Source of the DNA: Anaerolinea sp.
Lineage (GTDB): Bacteria; Chloroflexota; Anaerolineae; Anaerolineales; Anaerolineaceae
DNA: 5,550 nt
Direction: 5' to 3'
NCBI GenBank assembly: GCA_013824385.1
Contig: PNNU01000254.1
Coordinates: forward strand, 1-5,550
Part shown: positions 1-4,825 of the stretch, piece by piece
Numbering within the stretch: the first letter of the stretch is position 1
Layout of the letters: every line of letters begins with the position of its first letter
Position numbers and translations under genes: made by a program
Notes under the pieces: model-generated
The model's input: the letters and a program-made list of their open reading frames with translations, nothing else
Databases searched by the model: none
Told to the model about the DNA's origin: nothing

Positions 1-345
1 GAATGCATGGCCAAGCTGGGTTATCCAAAACATCGTGTGGTCCAGCCATAGCGGACGATGCCCGCGGACGTTAAGAAATAAAAATATCCACGAATCCAAA
101 CGTTGACCTGCTGATAATATCAATGAAATTGCAAGAATGCAGAACCCTAGAAGCATGGCGGCAAGAAATTTTTGTTTGACCAGTCCATCCCAGAAGTATC
201 TCTTAATATGAGATGGCACAATAAGAATAATAAGAATTAGTCCAAGTGAAACAATCATGAGTCGGACGGATGGCTTATGGCGATTGACCCATAAAGTGAA
301 ACGAGATCGTTTGTGAGTAATCTTGATACCAGGTAAATTTCTCAT
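1..345 (-). CDS. Probable PAP2-family membrane phosphatase, N-terminal part (runs off window)
   Basis: An open frame begins with ATG at 345 and continues without a stop to base 1, giving 115 residues; the 3' end lies outside the window. The N-terminus is basic (residues 1-27, many Lys/Arg), followed by hydrophobic helices at about 28-44 and 60-79. The segment around 83-115, with LDSWIFLFLN, then PLWLD and ITQLGHAF, matches the usual start of PAP2 (phosphatidic acid phosphatase type 2) proteins, where a D-x-x-x-F-x-x-x-N stretch and a 'lD..m..iT.lG' stretch precede the catalytic motifs. Those motifs (K-x6-RP, PSGH, SR-x5-H) would lie beyond the edge, so activity cannot be confirmed. An in-frame TAA just upstream (ending near base 364) leaves ATG 345 as the only good start. 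The ribosome binding site is weak, which suits coupling to the lipid kinase that ends 10 bases upstream. The likely role is dephosphorylating phosphatidate or isoprenyl pyrophosphates at the membrane. Confidence 0.65.
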   Translation of the reverse strand, partial: MRNLPGIKITHKRSRFTLWVNRHKPSVRLMIVSLGLILIILIVPSHIKRYFWDGLVKQKFLAAMLLGFCILAISLILSAGQRLDSWIFLFLNVRGHRPLWLDHTMFWITQLGHAF

Positions 346-355
346 TGCATTAGCA

Positions 356-1312
356 TCACTCTGTTACTTTTTCAGCTATGATTGGGCTATGTAATACTGA
401 CGGGTTTACAATCACTGACAATGCGTGGTGCCATACTTCTATGATTACTTGACCGGTTCCAAGGTCGGCGCCGTCTGCCATCACGTTCATAGCAGGATTT
501 GTATTGATAACAAGTTTTCGTACTCTGAAATGTTGAATACGCGGATCTTCTGGCCTATCCATGCCAATCCCCATAAAAATGTACTTTAATAGTTCCATTT
601 TAGTCAGATCTGCAAAATAAATTAAATCCAAAAAACCATCCCGAAAAGATTTTGCGGGGCTGACTTGGTAGTGAAAACCAACAAATGGCATATTGGTTAC
701 CAACACAACATGCCCCAAATTGTGCAATTCTTTCTTTTTATCCAGAAAAATGTTAATCTCGGCAGGCGGAGACGATGTCAATGTTTTGTAGAAATCTCCA
801 ATTCTGTTTAAATTTCCATGTTGAATATCATCGACTGAAGGGAAAAGCTCAGCCACCAAACCTATCGAGACTCCTTCCAGAAAGGTGGTAGTTATTTTTC
901 CGCAAGTGGCTTTGCCGAGGTCAACTTTGACGCGCTTGCCGGTTCGTAATAGGGCAATAGCCGCCGGTATATCATCGGGAATTCCAAAGGTTAAGGGTAC
1001 ATTGTTTTGTGTTCCAATTGGAATGACGCCGAGGGTGGCATCGGTGCCGGCAAGAATTCTTGCCACTGCCGAAATGGTGCCATCACCTCCACAAACCACA
1101 AAAAAGCGAAATCCTTTATCAAGCGCCTGCTTCACTGCACCATCAAGATCGCAGTCAGGTTCAACTAAAAAAGTTTCCGGGACGATACGTTGGGCTTGTA
1201 GTTCGTGAATGATATCCACGATTTCAATCGGATGTGCTCTGGCCGCTCCAGCACTCGGGTTAAAAATAAGTTTCGCGCGTAAAAGGTGTTTGTTTTTTAT
1301 GAGGTGATTCAT
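356..1312 (-). CDS. DgkB/YegS-type lipid kinase (diacylglycerol kinase catalytic domain)
   Basis: This 318-residue protein belongs to the diacylglycerol kinase / sphingosine kinase-like fold, whose bacterial members use ATP to phosphorylate diacylglycerol or related lipids at the inner membrane face. Counting from ATG 1312, the nucleotide-binding strand with NPSAG is at 18-22, the signature GGDGT at 75-79, and the second glycine loop is GTQNN at 100-104, where the family usually has GTAND. The C-terminal beta-sandwich is recognisable from DGFLDLIYF and from ADGADLGTG near the end; many relatives have DGE where this has DGA. Length is normal (about 300). A longer frame from TTG 1351 exists, but GAAGGA at 1319-1324 sits 6 bases before ATG 1312 (3 before ATG 1315), which favours the ATG. 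It follows the terminator after glsB, so it probably has its own promoter, and it is the first gene of a unit with the PAP2-like gene. The exact lipid substrate cannot be told from sequence. Confidence 0.88.
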   Translation of the reverse strand: MNHLIKNKHLLRAKLIFNPSAGAARAHPIEIVDIIHELQAQRIVPETFLVEPDCDLDGAVKQALDKGFRFFVVCGGDGTISAVARILAGTDATLGVIPIGTQNNVPLTFGIPDDIPAAIALLRTGKRVKVDLGKATCGKITTTFLEGVSIGLVAELFPSVDDIQHGNLNRIGDFYKTLTSSPPAEINIFLDKKKELHNLGHVVLVTNMPFVGFHYQVSPAKSFRDGFLDLIYFADLTKMELLKYIFMGIGMDRPEDPRIQHFRVRKLVINTNPAMNVMADGADLGTGQVIIEVWHHALSVIVNPSVLHSPIIAEKVTE

Positions 1313-1318
1313 CATCTG

Positions 1319-1324
1319 TCCTTC
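1319..1324 (-). promoter_or_regulatory. Ribosome binding site fixing the lipid kinase start
   Basis: GAAGGA on the minus strand lies 6 bases before ATG 1312 and 3 bases before the adjacent ATG 1315. No comparable site precedes the upstream TTG at 1351. It therefore supports an ATG start, best 1312. Confidence 0.7.
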
Positions 1325-1465
1325 GTTTGTGATGTAAAAATGGTTTTGCAAAAAGTATTTATTCCAAGCTCCAAAATAGAAAAATCTTCTTTAAGGTTCG
1401 ATTTGAGCCAACATAACCGAAAAACAGATATCAAATTTATAAAGATGAACAATATTTTTTTCTAA

Positions 1466-1514
1466 TAAAAACCCTGAACAATACCGTTTGTGTTATTTCA
1501 GTATCAATCCAGGG
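1466..1514 (-). terminator. Rho-independent terminator after glsB
   Basis: Read on the minus strand, the arm 1514-1499 (CCCTGGATTGATACTG) pairs with 1486-1472 (CGGTATTGTTCAGGG) through about 15 pairs, including several G-U pairs and one bulge, around a 12-base A-rich loop. TTTTTA follows immediately (1471-1466). It lies 24 bases past the glsB stop and separates glsB from the lipid kinase. The rest of the gap down to 1313 is AT-rich. I found no -35/-10 pair there good enough to annotate, although a kinase promoter is expected. Confidence 0.75.
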
Positions 1515-1538
1515 ATGCCAACTCAAATTACGCGGTGG

Positions 1539-1802
1539 TTATCTATGTCTTCCAAGACCCAACAATCGTAGTATCAGTAAGAGCACAACTGCGCCTAAAA
1601 AGGCAATCAGAATTGACCCCAAATTAATCCCACTCATACCTGAGCCAATATGGAGCAGCGATGTTGCAATCCATCCACCTAATAGCCCGCCAACAACACC
1701 TACGATGATGTTTCCAATCAAGCCAAAGCCGCTGCCGCGCGTCATCAATCCTGCCAACCAACCAGCGATAAATCCGACTACAATCCAGGATAGTAATTCC
1801 AT
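1539..1802 (-). CDS. GlsB/YeaQ/YmgE-family (transglycosylase-associated) membrane protein
   Basis: This 87-residue, Gly- and Leu-rich protein has three predicted membrane helices at about 4-22, 28-51 and 60-81. The opening 'WIVVGFIAGWLAGLMTRG', the GLIGNIIVGVVGGLLGGW block and the hydrophobic C-terminal helix are hallmarks of the family annotated as GlsB/YeaQ/YmgE or 'transglycosylase-associated protein'. Members are induced by acid, osmotic or general stress, but their biochemical role is not settled; the transglycosylase name does not imply enzyme activity. Start ATG 1802 is supported by AGGAG six bases upstream. Length is typical (80-90). It follows the 62-residue basic protein with a strong hairpin between them (1832-1861) and ends in its own terminator at 1466-1514. 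Confidence 0.9.
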   Translation of the reverse strand: MELLSWIVVGFIAGWLAGLMTRGSGFGLIGNIIVGVVGGLLGGWIATSLLHIGSGMSGINLGSILIAFLGAVVLLLILRLLGLGRHR

Positions 1803-1831
1803 TGTGAACTCCTATTAATTATTTGAAAGTT

Positions 1832-1861
1832 GGAACCCAGGCTAAAATCCGCCTGGGTTCC
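1832..1861 (-). repeat. Perfect 11-bp inverted repeat between the 62-aa gene and glsB
   Basis: GGAACCCAGGC (1832-1842) and GCCTGGGTTCC (1851-1861) form a perfect 11-bp stem with an 8-base loop. It lies 9 bases after the stop of the small basic protein gene and about 20 bases before the glsB Shine-Dalgarno site. On the minus strand it is followed by AACTTTCAAATAATT, not a run of T, so it is a poor classical terminator. It may be an mRNA-stabilising or processing hairpin, or a weak terminator. Confidence 0.6.
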
Positions 1862-1870
1862 TATTTGCTG

Positions 1871-2059
1871 CTATTTTCTTGTGCCCTTTTTTGAGCCAGA
1901 ATCGTTGTTCAAAGTACCTTTATCTGCCTCTCGAACCAAAGCCGGTTGGTTTTTTGCATCGCGTAATGCGGATGATACTGTACCAGAAGGGTCGTTATGC
2001 CCTTTGATTTTGGTCTTGTTCTGGCTTGGTTTTTTCTTATTTGCACCTTTTTGTCCCAT
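1871..2059 (-). CDS. Small, highly basic, probably disordered protein (62 aa), function unknown
   Basis: I do not recognise a family. The protein has 12 Lys and 3 Arg against 5 Asp/Glu, giving a net charge near +10. It has no Cys, Trp, Tyr or Phe, is rich in Gly, Asn, Ser and Gln, and has no membrane helix. The N-terminal third is a Lys/Gln/Asn stretch (MGQKGANKKKPSQNKTKIKG). The middle has a short possible helix (SSALRDAKNQPALVREADK), and the end is again polar. That it is a real gene is supported by GGAG seven bases before ATG 2059 and by its place in a same-strand series of small genes. An overlapping open frame on the plus strand (1830-2084) lacks a ribosome site. Its composition resembles small hydrophilic stress proteins or nucleic-acid-binding tails, but this is only an analogy. 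Confidence 0.6.
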   Translation of the reverse strand: MGQKGANKKKPSQNKTKIKGHNDPSGTVSSALRDAKNQPALVREADKGTLNNDSGSKKGTRK

Positions 2060-2075
2060 TTATTGCTCCATTCAT

Positions 2076-2090
2076 GAGTGTTGAGCACTC
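2076..2090. repeat. Short palindrome upstream of the 62-aa gene
   Basis: GAGTG-TTGAG-CACTC is a 5-bp inverted repeat with a 5-base centre, ending 16 bases before the start codon at 2059. It could be an operator or a chance palindrome. It is not a CIRCE element, because the half-sites are in the opposite order and the spacing is wrong. The rest of 2060-2134 shows nothing clear. Confidence 0.25.
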
Positions 2091-2134
2091 TAAAACCTTG
2101 ATTTTTTGGAACATAGAAAATGATCCGAGATTAA

Positions 2135-2263
2135 TTAGTCAGAATCTTCTAAATCCTGAATTTGTTTTAGTCTCCGCATGTTTTCGGCACTGACCATTTT
2201 GCTGGCCAACCAACCCACCAGGGCGCCGGTGGTTAGCCATACTAGAAAACTGAACAGTCTCAT
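2135..2263 (-). CDS. Small single-helix membrane protein (42 aa)
   Basis: This short frame starts at ATG 2263 and ends with TAA at 2137-2135, encoding 42 residues. It has a strong Shine-Dalgarno site, AAAGGAG, five bases before the ATG. The protein begins MRLFSFLVWLTTGALVGWLA, a single predicted membrane helix at about 4-21. A charged, helix-prone cytoplasmic tail follows (AENMRRLKQIQDLEDSD). The small-residue GALVGWLA pattern resembles the first helix of GlsB-type proteins (compare GFIAGWLAG in the gene at 1539-1802) and also YtxH-like mini membrane proteins, so it may be a reduced relative of either. It sits between the yggT-like terminator and the 62-residue gene, with a hairpin just before its ribosome site. 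Function is unknown; a stress-related or regulatory micro-membrane protein is a guess from context. Confidence 0.7.
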   Translation of the reverse strand: MRLFSFLVWLTTGALVGWLASKMVSAENMRRLKQIQDLEDSD

Positions 2264-2278
2264 TTATTCTCCTTTCAA

Positions 2279-2310
2279 ATCACTTTTTTCCCGAAGGGAA
2301 GAAAAGTGAT
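2279..2310 (-). repeat. Hairpin abutting the ribosome site of the 42-aa gene
   Basis: On the minus strand ATCACTTTTCTTCCC, a TTC loop and GGGAAAAAAGTGAT form a 14-bp stem with a single bulged base. The 3' arm ends three bases before AAAGGAG, the Shine-Dalgarno site of the 42-residue gene. No T tract follows, so it is more likely a leader structure controlling translation or RNA stability than a terminator. Confidence 0.6.
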
Positions 2311-2323
2311 CTTCTCGATTTGC

Positions 2324-2374
2324 AAAAAACAAAACCACCGGCTTCGTACATTACCAATACAACCGGTGGTTTTG
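2324..2374 (-). terminator. Rho-independent terminator after the yggT-like gene
   Basis: On the minus strand CAAAACCACCGG (2374-2363) pairs perfectly with CCGGTGGTTTTG (2341-2330), and TTTTTT follows directly (2329-2324). The 21-base loop can add a few more pairs (TTGTA with TACGAA, one bulge). It begins 11 bases after the TAG at 2388-2386 and should end the dps/DUF883/yggT transcript. Confidence 0.85.
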
Positions 2375-2385
2375 ACTAACCACCA

Positions 2386-2889
2386 CTAAATTGAACCGGG
2401 AGGGGTAATATGGGTGGTCTCATTCACTGTTGTTTGTTGTGTACCAGTGGGAGAATGAGTAGTTGTCGTCTGATGTAAACCTGGCGCAGATTGTTGATTG
2501 GTATGATTATCTACAATGGTCTGCCTGACACTGACTGGTCCTCGAGGACGATAGAAAATCACATACACGATGCGTTCGATACCCCAGGCAATCAGCAAGT
2601 AAATGGCCATTGCCAACAAGGATGAGAATTCGAACACCATATTCCCGGAAGCAGGGGCTCTGGTTAAGGATAAAAAGGGTGCTACAAAGATATTGGATAG
2701 GCCATAAATAAAGCTGGCGAAATTATTTTCTGCATAGACGCCAATCAATCTGAAAACGAAGCGTAATGCAATTATTGCTTCAATAACTCCGAGGATTAGC
2801 CAAATTAATTGAGTTGCTTTGAAAGTTGCTATTCGCTGAGTACGTCCAGCTTCATGTTGTGAAGTTCTTGTTTCTCTAAAGTCAGTCAT
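2386..2889 (-). CDS. YggT-like integral membrane protein
   Basis: This 167-residue protein has a polar N-terminus (1-24), a membrane helix at about 27-49 (LIWLILGVIEAIIALRFVFRL), a semi-hydrophobic segment at 54-73 (FASFIYGLSNIFVAPFLSL) and a second clear helix at 89-112. That two-helix pattern with 'LRF.FRLIG' and 'iy.lS..fv.Pf' matches YggT-family proteins, which are small envelope proteins linked in various bacteria to osmotic tolerance or cell-division neighbourhoods; the biochemical role is unclear. The C-terminal tail from about 125 is low-complexity, rich in Thr, Gln, His and Pro (TTTTHSPTGTQQTT), longer than the core family needs and probably disordered. Start ATG 2889 has AGAGG six bases upstream. 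It lies 61 bases after the DUF883-like gene and is followed by a strong terminator, so it is probably the last gene of the dps unit. Confidence 0.75.
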   Translation of the reverse strand: MTDFRETRTSQHEAGRTQRIATFKATQLIWLILGVIEAIIALRFVFRLIGVYAENNFASFIYGLSNIFVAPFLSLTRAPASGNMVFEFSSLLAMAIYLLIAWGIERIVYVIFYRPRGPVSVRQTIVDNHTNQQSAPGLHQTTTTHSPTGTQQTTVNETTHITPPGSI

Positions 2890-2950
2890 AAAAAACCTCT
2901 TTTCTATTACACATAACTTATGGTGAAGCTAAATGTATATACTGTTAATT

Positions 2951-3286
2951 CTATTGACGGGATGGTTTGAGTAAAACCCCAAGCATAAATCCAAAAACCA
3001 AGCCGAGTGAGATCACAACCCAGGGGTATTTTCTAATACTATGGTTGAGATCGAAGGGGAGTCGATTAGCAACTTCTTGCGCTTTATTGTTATATTGTTT
3101 CATTCCGTGGTTCACTTCTTTTTTGATGGTTTGGGCAGCCTCACTTACATTTTCTTTTACTGTCCCTTTAAATTCATCGTACCCAGCTTTAAGTTGAGCG
3201 ATTCCATCGCCAGCCATCGATTCAACGCTGTTTTTGACTTTTGTACCTTCTTTTTCCATTTTAGTTTCAAACTCTTTTTCATTCAT
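2951..3286 (-). CDS. DUF883/ElaB-YqjD-like membrane-anchored helical stress protein
   Basis: This 111-residue protein is almost wholly charged helix (residues 1-75; MNEKEFETKMEKEGTKVKN and KGTVKENVSEAAQTIKKEV) and ends in one membrane helix at about 88-107. The end, PWVVISLGLVFGFMLGVLLKPSR, carries the 'PW..i.lG.v.G..lG.ll' pattern with small residues that closes DUF883 proteins such as ElaB, YqjD and YgaM. In E. coli those C-tail-anchored proteins appear in stationary phase, and YqjD and ElaB bind ribosomes. Whether this protein does so is not visible in sequence. A longer frame exists to 3367, but it runs inside dps. AAGGAA at 3295-3300 lies 8 bases before ATG 3286 and fixes the start, one base after the dps stop. 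Tight spacing implies co-transcription and probable translational coupling with dps. Confidence 0.75.
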   Translation of the reverse strand: MNEKEFETKMEKEGTKVKNSVESMAGDGIAQLKAGYDEFKGTVKENVSEAAQTIKKEVNHGMKQYNNKAQEVANRLPFDLNHSIRKYPWVVISLGLVFGFMLGVLLKPSRQ

Positions 3287-3287
3287 C

Positions 3288-3836
3288 TTAATTATTCCTT
3301 TTCTGGCTATCGCCGTGAAACTGTTCAGTTTCGATATAGGATCGAAGCATCCATGCCATTTTTTCATGGATACGCATCACACTTACCAATAAATCTACAG
3401 TTCCCTCATCCTCGTAATCATCACTGCATTTTCTGATATCGTCGTGCAGATAGCGGATGATGGTTTCATGGTCTGCCAATAAATGAAGAATATTCGGTAC
3501 TTCTCCAGGGCGTTCTTCAAGTTGTGTGTGAGCAAGAAATTCAGCGAAACTGCCTATGGCAATTCCACCCACCATTCTCACTCGTTCTGCAACTTCATCT
3601 GAAATATCGTTCAATTGTTTATATTGTGTATCAAATAGAATGTGAAGTTCAAAGAAATTTGCTCCTCTAACATTCCAATGGGCGTTCCGGGTTTTTAATG
3701 CCAATACGGCTTCATTCGAGAGGGTGCTGTTGAGAATCTTGATGATCGGCAACCTTACATCACTTTCCAAGCCGATATTAGGTTGGATGAGTATTGATGC
3801 TTTTGGATCATGTCCGTTGTTTTTAATTAGTCCCAT
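3288..3836 (-). CDS. dps: Dps, ferritin-like DNA-protecting / mini-ferritin
   Basis: Dps proteins form 12-subunit shells that oxidise Fe(II) with hydrogen peroxide, store the iron and often coat DNA in stressed or starved cells. This 182-residue protein has the full Dps signature: HWNVRG at 53-58, then F61, L64, H65, D69, and D80-x-x-AER with E84. Thus the inter-subunit ferroxidase ligands expected by comparison with E. coli Dps (two His, two Asp, one Glu) are H53, H65, D69, D80 and E84. The four-helix bundle covers about 30-170. An N-terminal extension of about 28 residues (few basic residues) and a short polar C-terminus flank it; DNA binding via a Lys-rich tail is not evident. Length is normal (150-190). 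AGGAGG lies four bases before ATG 3836. It heads a likely operon with the DUF883 and YggT-like genes and has a plausible promoter at 3921-3948. Confidence 0.95.
   Translation of the reverse strand: MGLIKNNGHDPKASILIQPNIGLESDVRLPIIKILNSTLSNEAVLALKTRNAHWNVRGANFFELHILFDTQYKQLNDISDEVAERVRMVGGIAIGSFAEFLAHTQLEERPGEVPNILHLLADHETIIRYLHDDIRKCSDDYEDEGTVDLLVSVMRIHEKMAWMLRSYIETEQFHGDSQKRNN
3295..3300 (-). promoter_or_regulatory. Ribosome binding site of the DUF883-like gene inside dps
   Basis: AAGGAA on the minus strand lies within the last codons of dps, 8 bases before ATG 3286. It decides the start of the downstream gene and suggests the two genes are translated in coupled fashion. Confidence 0.65.
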
Positions 3837-3860
3837 GTAGCCTCCTGCATGTTGATACTT

Positions 3861-3876
3861 TGTTGCTACAGTAACA
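3861..3876. promoter_or_regulatory. Imperfect palindrome in the dps leader
   Basis: TGTTGCT-AC-AGTAACA is a 7-bp inverted repeat with one G-U type mismatch, 25 bases upstream of the dps start codon. It may be an operator or a leader hairpin. It does not match a PerR or Fur box that I can recognise. A smaller palindrome GGTATACC is at 3890-3897. Confidence 0.3.
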
Positions 3877-3920
3877 TCCTACGGCTTTGGGTATACCTTT
3901 GTCCCTAATACAACCTGTTA

Positions 3921-3948
3921 ATTATCTGAATAAGCAAAAAATGATCAA
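3921..3948 (-). promoter_or_regulatory. Probable sigma-70-type promoter for dps
   Basis: On the minus strand TTGATC (3948-3943) and GATAAT (3926-3921) are separated by 16 bases and match the -35 and -10 consensus at 4/6 and 5/6. Directly upstream is a run of A and T (AAATTTTAATTAATT, about 3963-3949), which resembles an UP element. Transcription would start near 3914, leaving a leader of roughly 78 bases. The preceding gap to the sortase stop shows only weak AT-rich pairing, and I see no good terminator there. Confidence 0.5.
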
Positions 3949-4000
3949 TTAATTAAAATTTTTCTATAAATGGAAATTTATTTGAAATAGAATCATGTTG

Positions 4001-4816
4001 TTATCGGAGGGTTGAAAAAACTATGATGCGATGGTCAAATTCTCCATCTGTGTAAATTCCGGTACAAGTAATAAGTGTAAGGTGAGACTTTCCATCAGTA
4101 AGTCGAGTTTGACCATCGGAACCCACGCTGCCACCGAAGATTCTATCGGCAATCGCCGGTTCAATTAACTCAGTAATGGAATATTTCTTGACTTCATCAA
4201 CTACAAAATACAGCGTGGTATCTGAGTTACTATTTTTAATGATGATCAAGTCTCCTGGTTTGAGTCTTCTGATCCGTGCGAAAGTCTCGGGTTGGCCAAG
4301 CAGCCCATTCACATGACCAGCGATGGTGGCGGTGCCTGGTTCTCCGGGGATGGCACTTCCGCGATACCAGAAGGCAGAAGACCAGTTTGGATCTCCATAC
4401 AGACCTTTCGGGGCATCCATGTTGTTGTCTTTGGTGAGACCGACAGCTAGCATGGGGGCGTCAACGTCAAGAATTGGAATTTGAATATCAAGAGGCAAAG
4501 GCACAGGACCCGCATGAAGATCAATCGCTGGATCATAATCTGCACCAAGAATCGAAGGTAAAGGCGTGGGGGTTGGAGGTGACATTGGAGTCGTGGTAAC
4601 TCCAAACATTTTTATTGGTTCTCGCGAAGGTTGTTTAGCAACCTCGTTAAGACTTTGCGAAGGGTTCTGAACCAAAATTGCATGAGACGCTGAAGGCAAC
4701 AACTCAGCCTTCCACGTCTCATGTTGCGCACAACTTACGAACAAGGTTATGGTTAATAATCCAAGCGCGAGGAATAATTGTCTTCGAAAGTAGATGACGA
4801 ACTTAATCACTCGCAA
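4001..4816 (-). CDS. Class E/F-like sortase (transpeptidase)
   Basis: Sortases cleave an LPxTG-like motif in exported proteins and attach them to the cell surface. This 271-residue protein has an N-terminal hydrophobic segment (12-28) ending FVSC, which looks like a lipobox with the Cys at 29. A polar region with a proline linker (SPPTPTPLP, 79-87) follows, then the sortase barrel at about 105-271. The catalytic residues are visible: H168 in TIAGHVNG, C251 in LTLITCTG, and R263 in DHRIIVFS. The 'IP.L.VDAP' opening, the WYRG-x-x-PGEPGTA stretch and the short spacing fit class E/F sortases of actinobacteria and Chloroflexota rather than class A or B. The start is uncertain: TTG 4816 and GTG 4810 are both possible and neither has a good ribosome site. 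Starting 9 bases after the ice-binding-like gene, it is probably coupled to that gene, its likely substrate. Confidence 0.88.
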   Translation of the reverse strand: MRVIKFVIYFRRQLFLALGLLTITLFVSCAQHETWKAELLPSASHAILVQNPSQSLNEVAKQPSREPIKMFGVTTTPMSPPTPTPLPSILGADYDPAIDLHAGPVPLPLDIQIPILDVDAPMLAVGLTKDNNMDAPKGLYGDPNWSSAFWYRGSAIPGEPGTATIAGHVNGLLGQPETFARIRRLKPGDLIIIKNSNSDTTLYFVVDEVKKYSITELIEPAIADRIFGGSVGSDGQTRLTDGKSHLTLITCTGIYTDGEFDHRIIVFSTLR

Positions 4817-4825
4817 TCTGCTTTA

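Noticed and set aside
885..1208. Plus-strand open frame inside the lipid kinase
   Set aside because: It lies wholly antisense to a gene with clear family motifs and has no recognisable domain.
1313..1351. TTG 1351 start for the lipid kinase
   Set aside because: TTG without a ribosome site; GAAGGA lies just before ATG 1315/1312, and the conserved domain begins after these.
1446..1483. Direct repeat TGAACAATA (1446-1454 and 1475-1483) as an operator
   Set aside because: Nine bases in AT-rich DNA; the second copy is part of the terminator stem, so coincidence is likely.
1830..2084. Plus-strand open frame of 84 codons
   Set aside because: TTG start, no ribosome site, odd Phe/Cys-rich composition, and it lies opposite the better supported 62-residue gene.
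2076..2090. CIRCE-like heat-shock operator
   Set aside because: CIRCE has TTAGCACTC-N9-GAGTGCTAA; here the half-sites are reversed in order and only 5 bases apart.
3287..3367. N-terminal extension of the DUF883-like protein to 3367
   Set aside because: It would overlap dps by 80 bases with no ribosome site, while ATG 3286 has AAGGAA 8 bases upstream and the family-like sequence begins there.
2967..3436. Two plus-strand open frames across the DUF883-like gene and dps
   Set aside because: They are antisense to well supported genes; the apparent hydrophobicity is the mirror of Lys/Glu-rich codons.
3950..4000. Terminator for the sortase gene
   Set aside because: Only short A/T pairing (ATAAAT with ATTTAT) and no clean stem plus T tract; it is better read as AT-rich promoter DNA for dps.
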